A DNA stretch of 64,000 nt. It comes from Paracoccus marinus. GTDB taxonomy: Bacteria > Pseudomonadota > Alphaproteobacteria > Rhodobacterales > Rhodobacteraceae. The stretch lies in the NCBI RefSeq assembly GCF_007018965.1, contig NZ_VJYZ01000005.1, forward strand, positions 62,001 through 126,000, written 5' to 3'. The notes below the pieces were generated by a model. That model searched no databases. It was not told the DNA's origin and was given only the letters and a program-made list of their open reading frames with translations. Both the position numbers and the translations under genes were made by a program. This document shows positions 7,684-15,844 of the stretch, one piece after another (the first letter of the stretch is position 1; every line of letters starts with the position of its first letter).

Positions 7684-10600
7684 ATGGTCGGTTTTTCACA
7701 TGCTGGCACCTACAGGCACCCGCAGCCGGTGTTCTCGACGAACCTGACCGACGTGCAGCTGGGCGTGTTCGACGGCCGGCTGGTGCTGTTCACGCTGAGC
7801 CACCTGGGGGGCGGGCTCGCGCGGTGGGTGGCGGACGAACAGGGCAGGTTCGTGCCGTCCGGCCAGATCGGTCACGGCCCGCGGCTGCGCCACGTGGCCA
7901 CCCCCGACATCGCGCTGCTCGACCGCCCCGGCGGCGGCGAGACGCTGGTGGTGACCGGCTTGGTCGGCGGCCCGGGTCCGCGTTCGCTGGGGTCGCGGGG
8001 CGAGATCGGGGCGGCCGACGCCAGTCTTGCGGCGGGGGCCGGGGCTGGCACTATCGCGGCCCCGGGCGGGGCCGGGGGCCTGCCTGCCGACATCGCGGGC
8101 ATCGCGCGGGTCACGACCGGGGCGGGGATCGACTGCCTGATCACGACCCGCGCGGGCGACACCCAGGTCAGCGTGTGGCACATGGCGGCCGATGGTCCGC
8201 CGGTGCTGGCCGCGACATCGGGCCGCCCCAGCGGGATCGAAGGGGCGCAGGCCGACGCGCTGATCGCCGTGCGGATCAACGGCGCGGTGGTGATCGTGTC
8301 GTCGTCGCTGCGCGGCAACTACGTCTCGACCCAGCGCCTGGCGGATAACGGCACCCTGATGCCCGGCGAGTTCCTGGGCAGCCAAAGCGGCACCGGCTTC
8401 AACCAGCCCCGCGATCTGGTCCATGCCGAGGTCGGGGGGCGGCATTTCCTCGTCGTCAGCTCGGCGCAAAGCTCGTCCCTGACGGTGGTGAGCCTGTCGG
8501 CGGACGGGCGGATGCTGCCGGTCGACCACGTCATTGACGAGCTTGGAACCCGGTTCCAAAGCGTCACCGCGATGGAGGCGGTCACGATCGACGGGCGAAG
8601 CTTCATCGTCGTGGGCGGCGCCGATGACGGGCTGAGCCTGCTGACGCTGACCGCCGACGGGCGACTTCTGCATCTCGCCACAATCGCCGATACGGCGCAG
8701 CTGGCGCTTGCCGACGTGTCGTCGATCTCGGCTTCGGTGGTGGACGGGCGGATCGTGGTCGTGGCGGCCTCGGCCACCGAGCACGCGTTCTCGCAGTTCA
8801 TCGTGGACCCGGGCGCCATCGGTCTGACCACGCGGGCCGGGAACGGCACCTACACCGGCACGGCGGGCGGCGACCTGATCCAGGGCAGCGACGGCACCAC
8901 CACGATCCGGGGCGGGGGCGGCGACGACATCCTGATATCCGGCACCCGGTCGGTCGCGCTGTGGGGCGGGGCGGGGGCAGACCTGTTCGTGGCGACCGAC
9001 CCGGGCGGGCGGATCGCGATCCGTGACTTCGACCCCGCCGAGGACCGGCTGGACCTGTCGCTTCTGGGAATGATCCGCAGCACCGCGCAGCTGGTGTTCC
9101 GGCCCCAGAGCTACGGAATCAAGATCTTCTACAACGATACCGTGATCGACATCTATTCCGCCGACGGCCGCACGCTGCTGCCGTGGCAGTTCACGAACGA
9201 CATGTTCCCGATCGCGCATTACACCCCGCCGCAGATCGGCACCCGGATCGTCGGCACGCTGGGGAACGACACGATCGTGGCGCCGCATGTGGGCGGCCAG
9301 ATCGAGGGCAGCGGCGGGCACGACACCATCATCGGCAGCGCGTCCGTCGACTCGCTTTTCGGCGGTGTGGGCAACGACGTGATCGCCGGCGGCGGCGACG
9401 GCGACCTGATCGCGGGCAACGACGGCGACGACATGGTGCAGGGCGAGGCGGGCGACGACACCCTGTCGGGCGGCGCGGGCAACGACCGCCTGCATGGTCA
9501 GGCCGGCGCCGACTCGATCGCCGCCGACAACGGCCACGACCTTGTGCTGGGCGGCGAGGGGCGCGACTGGATCGAGGGCGGGTACGGCAACGATTCGCTT
9601 TACGGCGAAGCGGGGGACGACACGCTTCTGGGCCAGTGGGGCGACGACATCCTCGCGGGCGGTGACGGCAACGACCTGCTGGCGGACCGGGCCGGGTCGA
9701 ACCGGCTGCTGGGCGGTGGCGGCGACGACACGCTGCAGGCGGGCATCGGGCACGACACGCTGCTGGGGCACTGGGGCAACGACCTGATCCTGACCGACGC
9801 CGGCAACGACAGCGCGCGCGGTGGCGCGGGCAACGACACCGTGACCGGCGGCGCGGGGTTCGACACGCTTCACGGCGGCGCGGGCAACGACCTGATCGAC
9901 GGCGGGTCCGAGGATGACTGGCTTCTCGGCGACGCGGGCGACGACACGCTGGACGCAGGGGCGGGGAACGACACCGTCTATGGCGGCGCCGGGCGCGACA
10001 TTGTCGTGGGCGGGGCCGGGCGGGACGAGCTGCGCGGACAGGCGGGCGACGACGTGCTGAGCGGCGGCGACGGCGACGACATGGCTGACGGCGGCGATGG
10101 CGCCGACACCATCAACGGCGGCGCGGGGCACGACACGCTGTCGGGCGACGCGGGCAACGACGCGATTTACGGCGGCGACGGCGACGACGTCATCTTCGAC
10201 GGCTGGGGCGATGACTACGTCGACGCCGGCTGGGGCAACGATTCGATCTTCGGGAAAGAGGGCGACGATCTCATCCTTGCGGGCGACGGTCACGACCTTG
10301 CGCTGGGTGGTCTTGGGCGCGACCAGATGCGCGGTGGCGGGGGCAACGACTGGCTCGACGGGCAGTCGGGCCACGACTTCATCGACGGCGGCGCGGGCGA
10401 CGACACGCTGCTGGGGCTGCACGACCGCGACACGCTGGTCGGCGGCGACGGGCGCGACCAGCTGTGGGGCGGCAACGGCAATGACGTGCTTGCAGGCGGG
10501 GGCGCGGGGGGCGTCGACACGCTGGTGGGCGGGCAGGGGGCGGACGACTTCGTCCTGATCCCCGGGCGGCCCGGGGCGGGCGCGTTCGCGCGGGTGCTCG

Positions 10601-10848
10601 ACTTCACCCGCGGCGTGGACCGGCTGGCGATCGACGCGGCGGGGCTCGACTATGTCGGCAACACCGGTTTCACCGGCGGCAGCCCGCAGCTGCGCTGGAC
10701 CCGGTATGCCGACGCGAACGGGCCCGGCGTGCTGCTGCTGGCCGATCTGGACGGCGACCGGGCCGCGGATGCCGGGATCTACGTCCACGGCATCCAGCAT
10801 CTCGCGCTGTCGGACCTGCTGGTGCTGCCGCCCGACGACCTGATCTGA
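7684..10848 (+). CDS. Large RTX (hemolysin-type calcium-binding repeat) protein
   Basis: A 1054-residue acidic protein with no N-terminal Sec signal, as expected for type I secretion. Residues 1-375 form a repetitive beta-rich region with recurring DGR motifs (for example VFDGRLVLF, TIDGRSFIVV, VVDGRIVVV) that looks like a propeller-type domain. Residues about 390-430 and 520-960 consist of glycine/aspartate nonapeptides of the GGxGxDxLx type that bind calcium outside the cell. Several repeats carry tryptophan (GQWGDD, GHWGND, DGWGDD). The C-terminal 90 residues (DFVLIPGR..., FTRGVDRLAIDAAG) resemble the cap and secretion-signal region of RTX proteins. No protease, lipase or toxin domain is recognisable, so an adhesin, S-layer-like or matrix role is possible. 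The ATG has AGGG eight bases upstream. TolC, membrane-fusion and ABC export genes are absent from the window. Confidence 0.88.
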   Translation: MVGFSHAGTYRHPQPVFSTNLTDVQLGVFDGRLVLFTLSHLGGGLARWVADEQGRFVPSGQIGHGPRLRHVATPDIALLDRPGGGETLVVTGLVGGPGPRSLGSRGEIGAADASLAAGAGAGTIAAPGGAGGLPADIAGIARVTTGAGIDCLITTRAGDTQVSVWHMAADGPPVLAATSGRPSGIEGAQADALIAVRINGAVVIVSSSLRGNYVSTQRLADNGTLMPGEFLGSQSGTGFNQPRDLVHAEVGGRHFLVVSSAQSSSLTVVSLSADGRMLPVDHVIDELGTRFQSVTAMEAVTIDGRSFIVVGGADDGLSLLTLTADGRLLHLATIADTAQLALADVSSISASVVDGRIVVVAASATEHAFSQFIVDPGAIGLTTRAGNGTYTGTAGGDLIQGSDGTTTIRGGGGDDILISGTRSVALWGGAGADLFVATDPGGRIAIRDFDPAEDRLDLSLLGMIRSTAQLVFRPQSYGIKIFYNDTVIDIYSADGRTLLPWQFTNDMFPIAHYTPPQIGTRIVGTLGNDTIVAPHVGGQIEGSGGHDTIIGSASVDSLFGGVGNDVIAGGGDGDLIAGNDGDDMVQGEAGDDTLSGGAGNDRLHGQAGADSIAADNGHDLVLGGEGRDWIEGGYGNDSLYGEAGDDTLLGQWGDDILAGGDGNDLLADRAGSNRLLGGGGDDTLQAGIGHDTLLGHWGNDLILTDAGNDSARGGAGNDTVTGGAGFDTLHGGAGNDLIDGGSEDDWLLGDAGDDTLDAGAGNDTVYGGAGRDIVVGGAGRDELRGQAGDDVLSGGDGDDMADGGDGADTINGGAGHDTLSGDAGNDAIYGGDGDDVIFDGWGDDYVDAGWGNDSIFGKEGDDLILAGDGHDLALGGLGRDQMRGGGGNDWLDGQSGHDFIDGGAGDDTLLGLHDRDTLVGGDGRDQLWGGNGNDVLAGGGAGGVDTLVGGQGADDFVLIPGRPGAGAFARVLDFTRGVDRLAIDAAGLDYVGNTGFTGGSPQLRWTRYADANGPGVLLLADLDGDRAADAGIYVHGIQHLALSDLLVLPPDDLI
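9256..10560 (+). repeat. RTX nonapeptide-coding repeat block
   Basis: About 1.3 kb of imperfect 27-base units coding GGxGxDxLx nonapeptides inside the RTX gene. Units vary at third positions and in the hydrophobic residue, so the DNA repeat is diverged and stable-looking rather than freshly duplicated. It is the source of the array-like periodicity in this part of the window. Confidence 0.85.
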
Positions 10849-10858
10849 TGGCGGCGCT

Positions 10859-10880
10859 CAGCGTTCCATCAGCGTTCCAT
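10859..10880. repeat. Tandem 11-base duplication at the kpsM stop codon
   Basis: CAGCGTTCCAT occurs twice in a row (10859-10869, 10870-10880), spanning the end of the minus-strand permease gene. Because the unit contains the stop codon, the duplication places a second copy of the last three codons and stop just downstream without lengthening the protein. It is probably a slippage duplication. Confidence 0.7.
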
Positions 10881-11795
10881 CAGGTCGCGGTAGTGGCGCA
10901 TCAGCAGCGCGAGCCCGCTCACCAGCAGCAGAAGCGACAGCGCGGTCACGAACAGCGGGTCCACGAAAGTCGCGTTGTAGGTCAGGTACACGCCCTGCCG
11001 CACCATGGCGATCACGTGGACGATGGGGTTGTACCACAGCACGTCGCGCGACCCGGCCGGCATCGTTTCCCACAGGAAGAAGATGCCCGAGATCATGAAG
11101 AGCGGCCGGGTGATGATCTGCCAAGTCCGTTCCCACAGCGGGAACCGCGTCATCAGGAAGCAGTTCATGACCCCGATCCCCGCCGCCAGCAGGACGGTCA
11201 GGGCCAGCCCCTCGGCCAACCGCGCGACGTCAAGGACCAGCGGCATGTCGTAGATCAGGACGATGCTCATCAGCACGATCGCGAACACGACAAGGTGAAC
11301 GCCCGCGTTGAGCAGAAGCCGCGCGAACAGCACGTCGAAGAAGGTCACCGCGGGGTAGGACAGGAACGGCCCGGAGTAGCGCAGCGAGATCGCCATCTTG
11401 TTGGCGACGTCGTTGAACATCATGAACGGAAGGTAGCCGGTCGCGTAGAACAGCGGGAAGTTGGTGCCGAGCGCGGGCACAGCGAAGAACTGCGAAAACA
11501 CCAGCGTCAGCAGCCCGATGCCAAGGATCGGGTCGAGCAGCGCCCACAGGTAGCCGCCAGCCGAGTTCCCGTAAGTCGTCGAAATCTCGCGCAGCATCAA
11601 CGCGCTGACCGACCGCCAGGTCTGGACCAGCAACCCGCCGCCCATCCGGCGCGGGATCAGCCGCAGCCGTCGCCTGCGGGACGGCCGCGCGGCGACCGGG
11701 ACGGCGGCCGAGGGGGGCGCGGCACCCGTAACCGGCGCCGGCATCTGGGGCCGCGCGGTCGGAAGGGGATGCGGCTGGATTGCGGTATCGGACAT
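10869..11795 (-). CDS. kpsM: Capsular polysaccharide ABC transporter permease (KpsM/CtrC type)
   Basis: The inner-membrane permease of an ABC-2-type polysaccharide exporter, 308 residues. A Pro/Ala-rich cytosolic N-terminus of about 45 residues is followed by SALMLREISTTYGNSAGGYLW, the usual amphipathic entry segment, and about six hydrophobic helices (for example around FPLFYATGYLPFMMF and LLLNAGVHLVVFAIV). GIFFLWETMPAGSRDVLWYNP is the conserved loop of this family. It works with the KpsT-like ATPase and KpsE-like protein encoded divergently from it. It is convergent with the RTX gene with a 20-base gap. O-antigen Wzm is the alternative; the adjacent KpsE favours a group 2-type capsule system. 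Confidence 0.83.
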   Translation of the reverse strand: MSDTAIQPHPLPTARPQMPAPVTGAAPPSAAVPVAARPSRRRRLRLIPRRMGGGLLVQTWRSVSALMLREISTTYGNSAGGYLWALLDPILGIGLLTLVFSQFFAVPALGTNFPLFYATGYLPFMMFNDVANKMAISLRYSGPFLSYPAVTFFDVLFARLLLNAGVHLVVFAIVLMSIVLIYDMPLVLDVARLAEGLALTVLLAAGIGVMNCFLMTRFPLWERTWQIITRPLFMISGIFFLWETMPAGSRDVLWYNPIVHVIAMVRQGVYLTYNATFVDPLFVTALSLLLLVSGLALLMRHYRDLMER

Positions 11796-11828
11796 GTGAA
11801 AGCACCCGCTGGCCTTGTCTGGCCGGTG

Positions 11829-11856
11829 TATGTAACAAGTGCGCGGATAAGCACAA
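11829..11856 (-). promoter_or_regulatory. Candidate promoter of kpsM in the kpsM/kpsE divergent gap
   Basis: Minus-strand TTGTGC (plus 11851-11856) and TACATA (plus 11829-11834) are 16 bases apart, about 35 bases before the permease start. The whole divergent gap is only 70 bases, so promoters for both genes must overlap here. The match is moderate. Confidence 0.3.
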
Positions 11857-11865
11857 CGAAAAGGC

Positions 11866-13614
11866 GTGCAATTGAATCAGAGCTCCCAGCGGCCCGCATC
11901 GGACCGGACCGCGAATCCCGAAAACCCAAGCTCGACCGGCGCGGCCCCTGCCGCAAGCAGGCCGACGCCGCCCGCTGGCCCCGCCCCGCAGTTCGCCGGC
12001 ATGCCGCAGGCTGGGCAGAACCCGGCGGCCACGCCGCAGACCCAGACGGCCCCGCCGCAAGCCGCGCCGCCTTCGGGCGCGCCGCAAGCCCAAGGCCAGG
12101 CGCCCGCACAGGGCCAAGCTCCCGCACAGCCGCAGGCTCACGCACCCGCTCAATCCGCCCCGGCCCCGCAGCCGGCCGTCACGCAGCACGCCCCCGCCCA
12201 GCCGCAAGCCCAACCGCAGCCGCAACCCGCCCCGCAGGTGCCACCCGCAGGCCGCCTCACCCCGGCCGACCCCGCCACCGCGGCCGCCGTCGCCGCAGCG
12301 CAGGCCCGTGCCGCCGCGGCGGGCGCGCCCGGACAGGCGCCCGCCCCCGCGCCGGGGCCCCGGCCGGTCGCCGCCGTCGCCGTGCCCGGCGTGCCGGTGC
12401 CTGCCGCCGCCGGGGGTGCGCCCGCGCTTCGGCCCGCCGGACCCCTGCCGGCCGCCATGGGCAACTTTCCGCCCGCGGCACCCGTCCGCCAGCCGGTGGG
12501 CTTCGCCCGCCCGCGCCGGCGCCACTGGCTCGCGCTGCTCACGCTGGTCCTGTTCGTGATCGTGCCGACCGGGATCTGGGGCTGGTACCTGTGGACCCGC
12601 GCGGTCGATCAGTACACCTCCACCACCCAGTTCTCGGTCCGCCGGGAAGAAGGCGGCGGCAGCATCGACATCTTCGGCGGGCTGTCGGCGCTGGGCGGCA
12701 CGTCCGGCACCGCGACCGACACCGACATCCTGTTCGAAGTCATCCGCAGCCCCGACATGGTCCGCCGCGTGAGCGACCAGATGGACCTCGTCGGCGCATT
12801 CACCCGCGCCTGGCCGCGCGACTTTGTGTTCGCCTACGACCCCTCGGGCGCGCAGGAGGACCTGACCGACTACTGGAACCGCCAGGTCAAGGTGCTGCTC
12901 GACACCAACGCGGGCATCATCACCGTCCGCAGCAGCGCCTTTACCCCCGACGACGCGCTCAGGGTCAGCCAGGCCGTGCTGAGCGAAAGCGAAAAGATCG
13001 TGAACGCGCTGTCGGACAAGGCGCTTCAGGACGCGACATCGCTGGCCGAGCGGCAGCTGTTCAAGACCCGCGACGAGCTTCTGACCGCGCGGCAGGAAAT
13101 GACGGCCTTCCGCATCCGCACCCGGATCCTCGACCCCTCCGCCGACCTCGGCACGCAGATGGAGATCCTGGCCAACCTGCAGGGCGCTCTGACCCAGCAG
13201 CAGGTCGCGCTCGACCAGCTGCGCGTGAACGCCCGCGCGGGCGACCAGCGCATCATCCAGGCCGAGCAGAAGATCGAGGCGCTGAACCGCCAGATCGAGG
13301 AAGAGCGGTCGAAGTTCAGCGGCGACACGCCCGAAGGCGAAAGCTACGCCAGCCTCATGCAGGAATACGAAAAGCTCGCCGTCGACCTGCAATTCGCAGA
13401 AAGCGCCAACACCGCGTCGCGCGTGGCCTACGAAGGGGCGCTGCAGAACGCGCAGCGGCAAAGCCGCTACCTCGCGGCCCACATCCAGCCGACGGCGGCG
13501 CAGAAGTCGCTGACCCCCGACCGGCCGTGGCTGCTGGCGCTGGGGTTCGGGCTGACCTTCGTGCTGTGGTCGATCGCGATGCTGGTCTATTACAGCATCC
13601 GCGACCGCCGCTGA
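11866..13614 (+). CDS. kpsE: Capsule polysaccharide export inner-membrane protein (KpsE/Wzz-like) with long Pro/Ala/Gln-rich N-terminus
   Basis: A 582-residue polysaccharide co-polymerase-type protein. Residues 1 to about 215 are a low-complexity cytosolic region dominated by Pro, Ala and Gln. A transmembrane helix follows (about 218-245, after RPRRRHW), then a periplasmic domain opening QYTSTTQFSVRREEGG, a long coiled coil (about 370-520) and a second transmembrane helix (about 552-578) with a short basic tail. This two-helix topology is that of KpsE, which links the exporter to the outer-membrane channel. The N-terminal extension is far longer than in typical KpsE. The GTG at 11866 opens the frame; a TTG at 11872 has better spacing to AAGG and may be the true start. 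It is followed after 23 bases by the ATPase gene. Confidence 0.8.
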   Translation: MQLNQSSQRPASDRTANPENPSSTGAAPAASRPTPPAGPAPQFAGMPQAGQNPAATPQTQTAPPQAAPPSGAPQAQGQAPAQGQAPAQPQAHAPAQSAPAPQPAVTQHAPAQPQAQPQPQPAPQVPPAGRLTPADPATAAAVAAAQARAAAAGAPGQAPAPAPGPRPVAAVAVPGVPVPAAAGGAPALRPAGPLPAAMGNFPPAAPVRQPVGFARPRRRHWLALLTLVLFVIVPTGIWGWYLWTRAVDQYTSTTQFSVRREEGGGSIDIFGGLSALGGTSGTATDTDILFEVIRSPDMVRRVSDQMDLVGAFTRAWPRDFVFAYDPSGAQEDLTDYWNRQVKVLLDTNAGIITVRSSAFTPDDALRVSQAVLSESEKIVNALSDKALQDATSLAERQLFKTRDELLTARQEMTAFRIRTRILDPSADLGTQMEILANLQGALTQQQVALDQLRVNARAGDQRIIQAEQKIEALNRQIEEERSKFSGDTPEGESYASLMQEYEKLAVDLQFAESANTASRVAYEGALQNAQRQSRYLAAHIQPTAAQKSLTPDRPWLLALGFGLTFVLWSIAMLVYYSIRDRR

Positions 13615-13637
13615 CGGCGGGTATCGGACCGTTCGCC

Positions 13638-14312
13638 ATGATCGTCCTTCAGAACCTTACCAAGGTGTTCAACCTGCACCGCAGCTCGCAGGTCGTCGCC
13701 GACAACATCAACGCGGTCTTTCCGACCGGGGCGTCGGTGGCTTTGCTGGGGCGCAACGGCGCGGGCAAGTCCACGCTTCTCAAGATGATCGCGGGCACGA
13801 CCCTGCCGACCAGCGGCCGGGTCTGGTCGGACGGCACGATCTCGTGGCCGGTGGGTTTCGCGGGCAGCTTTCACGGCGAGCTGACGGGCGCGCAGAACGT
13901 ACGCTTCGTGGCCCGCATCTACGGCGCCGACAGCGACGAGTTGGTGGATTACGTGGGCGACTTCGCGGCGCTGGGCGACCGCTATCACGTGCCGTTCGCC
14001 ACCTACTCGTCGGGGATGCGCTCGCGCCTCGCGATGGGATGCAGCATGGGAATCCGCTTCGACACCTACCTGGTGGACGAGGTGACGAGCGTGGGCGACG
14101 CCGAGTTCCGCATGAAGTCGCAGCAGGTGCTGATGGACCGCATGCGCAATTCGTCGGCCGTCGTCGTCACCCACTCGACCGAGATGATCCACCGCCTCTG
14201 CAACATGGGCGGCGTCCTGAACAAGGGGCGGCTGACGATGTTCGACGATGTGCGTGAGGCGGTGCGCTATCACGAGCACCTGATGGGCGTCCCCGACACC
14301 GTCGGCGACTGA
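13638..14312 (+). CDS. kpsT: Capsular polysaccharide ABC transporter ATP-binding protein (KpsT type)
   Basis: A 224-residue ABC ATPase that drives polysaccharide export with the KpsM-like permease. Walker A is GRNGAGKST, the signature is the exporter-subfamily form YSSGMRSRLA, and Walker B is TYLVDEVTSVGD with the H-loop in VVVTHST. The short length and the SSGM signature fit the KpsT/Wzt group; there is no C-terminal O-antigen-binding domain of the longer Wzt proteins. The start at 13638 (ATG) gives MIVLQNLTKVFNL, the usual beginning of the nucleotide-binding domain. It follows kpsE in the same direction and is convergent with the phosphohexomutase gene. Confidence 0.87.
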   Translation: MIVLQNLTKVFNLHRSSQVVADNINAVFPTGASVALLGRNGAGKSTLLKMIAGTTLPTSGRVWSDGTISWPVGFAGSFHGELTGAQNVRFVARIYGADSDELVDYVGDFAALGDRYHVPFATYSSGMRSRLAMGCSMGIRFDTYLVDEVTSVGDAEFRMKSQQVLMDRMRNSSAVVVTHSTEMIHRLCNMGGVLNKGRLTMFDDVREAVRYHEHLMGVPDTVGD

Positions 14313-14344
14313 CGGCGATCTTCTGTCCGGAAATATCCGCCTTC

Positions 14345-14361
14345 GGGCCAAGCGTTGGCCC
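14345..14361. terminator. Hairpin between convergent kpsT and phosphohexomutase genes
   Basis: Perfect 7-bp stem GGGCCAA/TTGGCCC with a GCG loop lies between the two convergent stop codons. There is no T tract, so it is at best a weak or bidirectional terminator. Confidence 0.4.
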
Positions 14362-14366
14362 CAGGC

Positions 14367-15758
14367 TCACGCCCGCACGCCGTCCAGAAGCGCCTCGATC
14401 CGCGCCACCTGCGTCGCGACCAGCGCCGCGTCGCCCCGGCTTTCCACGTTCAGCCGCACGACGGGCTCGGTGTTCGACCGGCGCAGGTTGAAACGCCAGT
14501 CCGGGTATTCCAGGCTGATCCCGTCGGTGTCGTCGCGGGCGATCGCGCCCGGTTCCAGCTCGGCCAGCACCCGCGCGATGGCGGCGTCGGGATCGGCCAG
14601 GCGGAAGTTGATCTCGCCCGACGACGGGAACGCGGACATCCGGTCGCGGGTCAGATCGGACAGCGAGGTCGCCTGCAGCGACAGAAGCTCCACCACCTTC
14701 AGCCACGGGATCATGCCGCTGTCGGCGAATGCGAAGTCGCGGAAGTAATGATGCGCAGACATCTCGCCGCCGTAGATCGCGCCGCTCTGGCGCATGGTCT
14801 GCTTGACGAAGGCGTGGCCGGTGCGGCTTTGCACGGCCTGACCGTTCGCGCCCGCGATCACGTCGCGGGTGTTCAGGACCACGCGGGGGTCGTGGACGAT
14901 GCGTTCGCCGGGGTGGCGCGACAGGAACGCCTGCGCCAGCAGGCCGACGATGTATTCGCCGGGGATGAATCGGCCCGCGCCGTCGAACAGGAAACAGCGG
15001 TCGAAATCCCCGTCCCACGCGACGCCCAGGTCGGCCCGGTGCGCGCGCACGGCGTCGGCGGTCATCGGCTGGTTTTCGGGCAGCAGCGGGTTCGGGATCC
15101 CGTTCGGGAAGGTCGCGTCGGGATCGTGGTTGATGCGGACGAACCGCAGGGGCGCGCCGCGGCGCGCGAGTTCCTCGGCGATGGCGTCGAAGGCGGGGCC
15201 CGCCACGCCGTTGCCCGCGTTGACCAGCACCGTCATGGGCCGCAGCGCGCCCGCGTCCACGAAATCGCAGACGGCGCTCGCATAGGCGGCCCGCGCGTGG
15301 CCGAAAACCTCGACCTGCCCGGTCCGCGCGGCTGCGGGAAAGTCGCCAGACCGGGCAAGGTCCGCCAGCGCCGCGAGTTCCGTCGCGGGGTCCAGCGGCG
15401 CGGCGCCCCGGCCCACCAGCTTCATCCCGTTGTAGTCGATCGGGTTGTGCGAGGCCGTGACCTCGATCCCGCCATCGGCGCCGTAATGGGCGACGGCGAA
15501 ATACATCTCTTCGGTGCCGGCGAGGCCGAGGTCCAGCACGTCCGCGCCGCCCTCGGTCAGGCCGTGGATCAGCGCGGCGGCCAGGGTGGGGGAGCTTTCG
15601 CGGCCGTCGCGGCCGACGACGATGCGGGCGGCGGGGCCGTCATGGGGCCGGGCCGCGAAGGCGCGGCCGACGCGCCACGCCACGTCCTCGTCCAGTTCCG
15701 ATCCCAGCCTGCCGCGCAGGTCGTAGGCCTTGAAGCAGGTGATGTCGCGCTGGGTCAT
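14367..15758 (-). CDS. manB: Phosphomannomutase/phosphoglucomutase
   Basis: A 463-residue alpha-D-phosphohexomutase that interconverts hexose 6- and 1-phosphates, feeding GDP-mannose or UDP-glucose for surface polysaccharides. The phosphoserine loop is EVTASHNPIDYNG, the metal-binding loop is AWDGDFDRCF, the sugar-binding loop is GEMSAHHYF, and the phosphate-binding end is RRSNTEPVVRLNVE. The N-terminal CFKAYDLRGRLG is typical of the ManB/AlgC group. The ATG at 15758 was chosen because conservation starts at its second codon region; the upstream in-frame extension is not conserved-looking. It lies 86 bases downstream of the PfkB-type kinase gene on the same strand. Specificity between mannose and glucose cannot be decided from sequence. 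Confidence 0.86.
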   Translation of the reverse strand: MTQRDITCFKAYDLRGRLGSELDEDVAWRVGRAFAARPHDGPAARIVVGRDGRESSPTLAAALIHGLTEGGADVLDLGLAGTEEMYFAVAHYGADGGIEVTASHNPIDYNGMKLVGRGAAPLDPATELAALADLARSGDFPAAARTGQVEVFGHARAAYASAVCDFVDAGALRPMTVLVNAGNGVAGPAFDAIAEELARRGAPLRFVRINHDPDATFPNGIPNPLLPENQPMTADAVRAHRADLGVAWDGDFDRCFLFDGAGRFIPGEYIVGLLAQAFLSRHPGERIVHDPRVVLNTRDVIAGANGQAVQSRTGHAFVKQTMRQSGAIYGGEMSAHHYFRDFAFADSGMIPWLKVVELLSLQATSLSDLTRDRMSAFPSSGEINFRLADPDAAIARVLAELEPGAIARDDTDGISLEYPDWRFNLRRSNTEPVVRLNVESRGDAALVATQVARIEALLDGVRA

Positions 15759-15844
15759 GGCGGTGGTCCTGAAACGAAGCGGGCAGGGGCCCTTGCGGGA
15801 TGCACCGCCGCCGCGCGCCGTGCAAGCGCCGGTTTCGGCAAGGG

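Noticed and set aside
9256-10560. Regular repeats that could be mistaken for a CRISPR array
   Set aside because: Units are about 27 bases, diverged, without spacers, and code in frame for RTX nonapeptides.
7696-10800. A 1034-codon open frame antisense to the RTX gene
   Set aside because: High GC and repetitive Gly/Asp codons suppress stop codons on the other strand. The deduced protein is Val/Ala/Arg-rich shadow text with no domain.
10848-13637. A long plus-strand frame running antisense through kpsM and out of frame through kpsE into kpsT
   Set aside because: Only its last part (from 13638) is real coding sequence, as the KpsT-like ATPase; the upstream part has no protein-like features.
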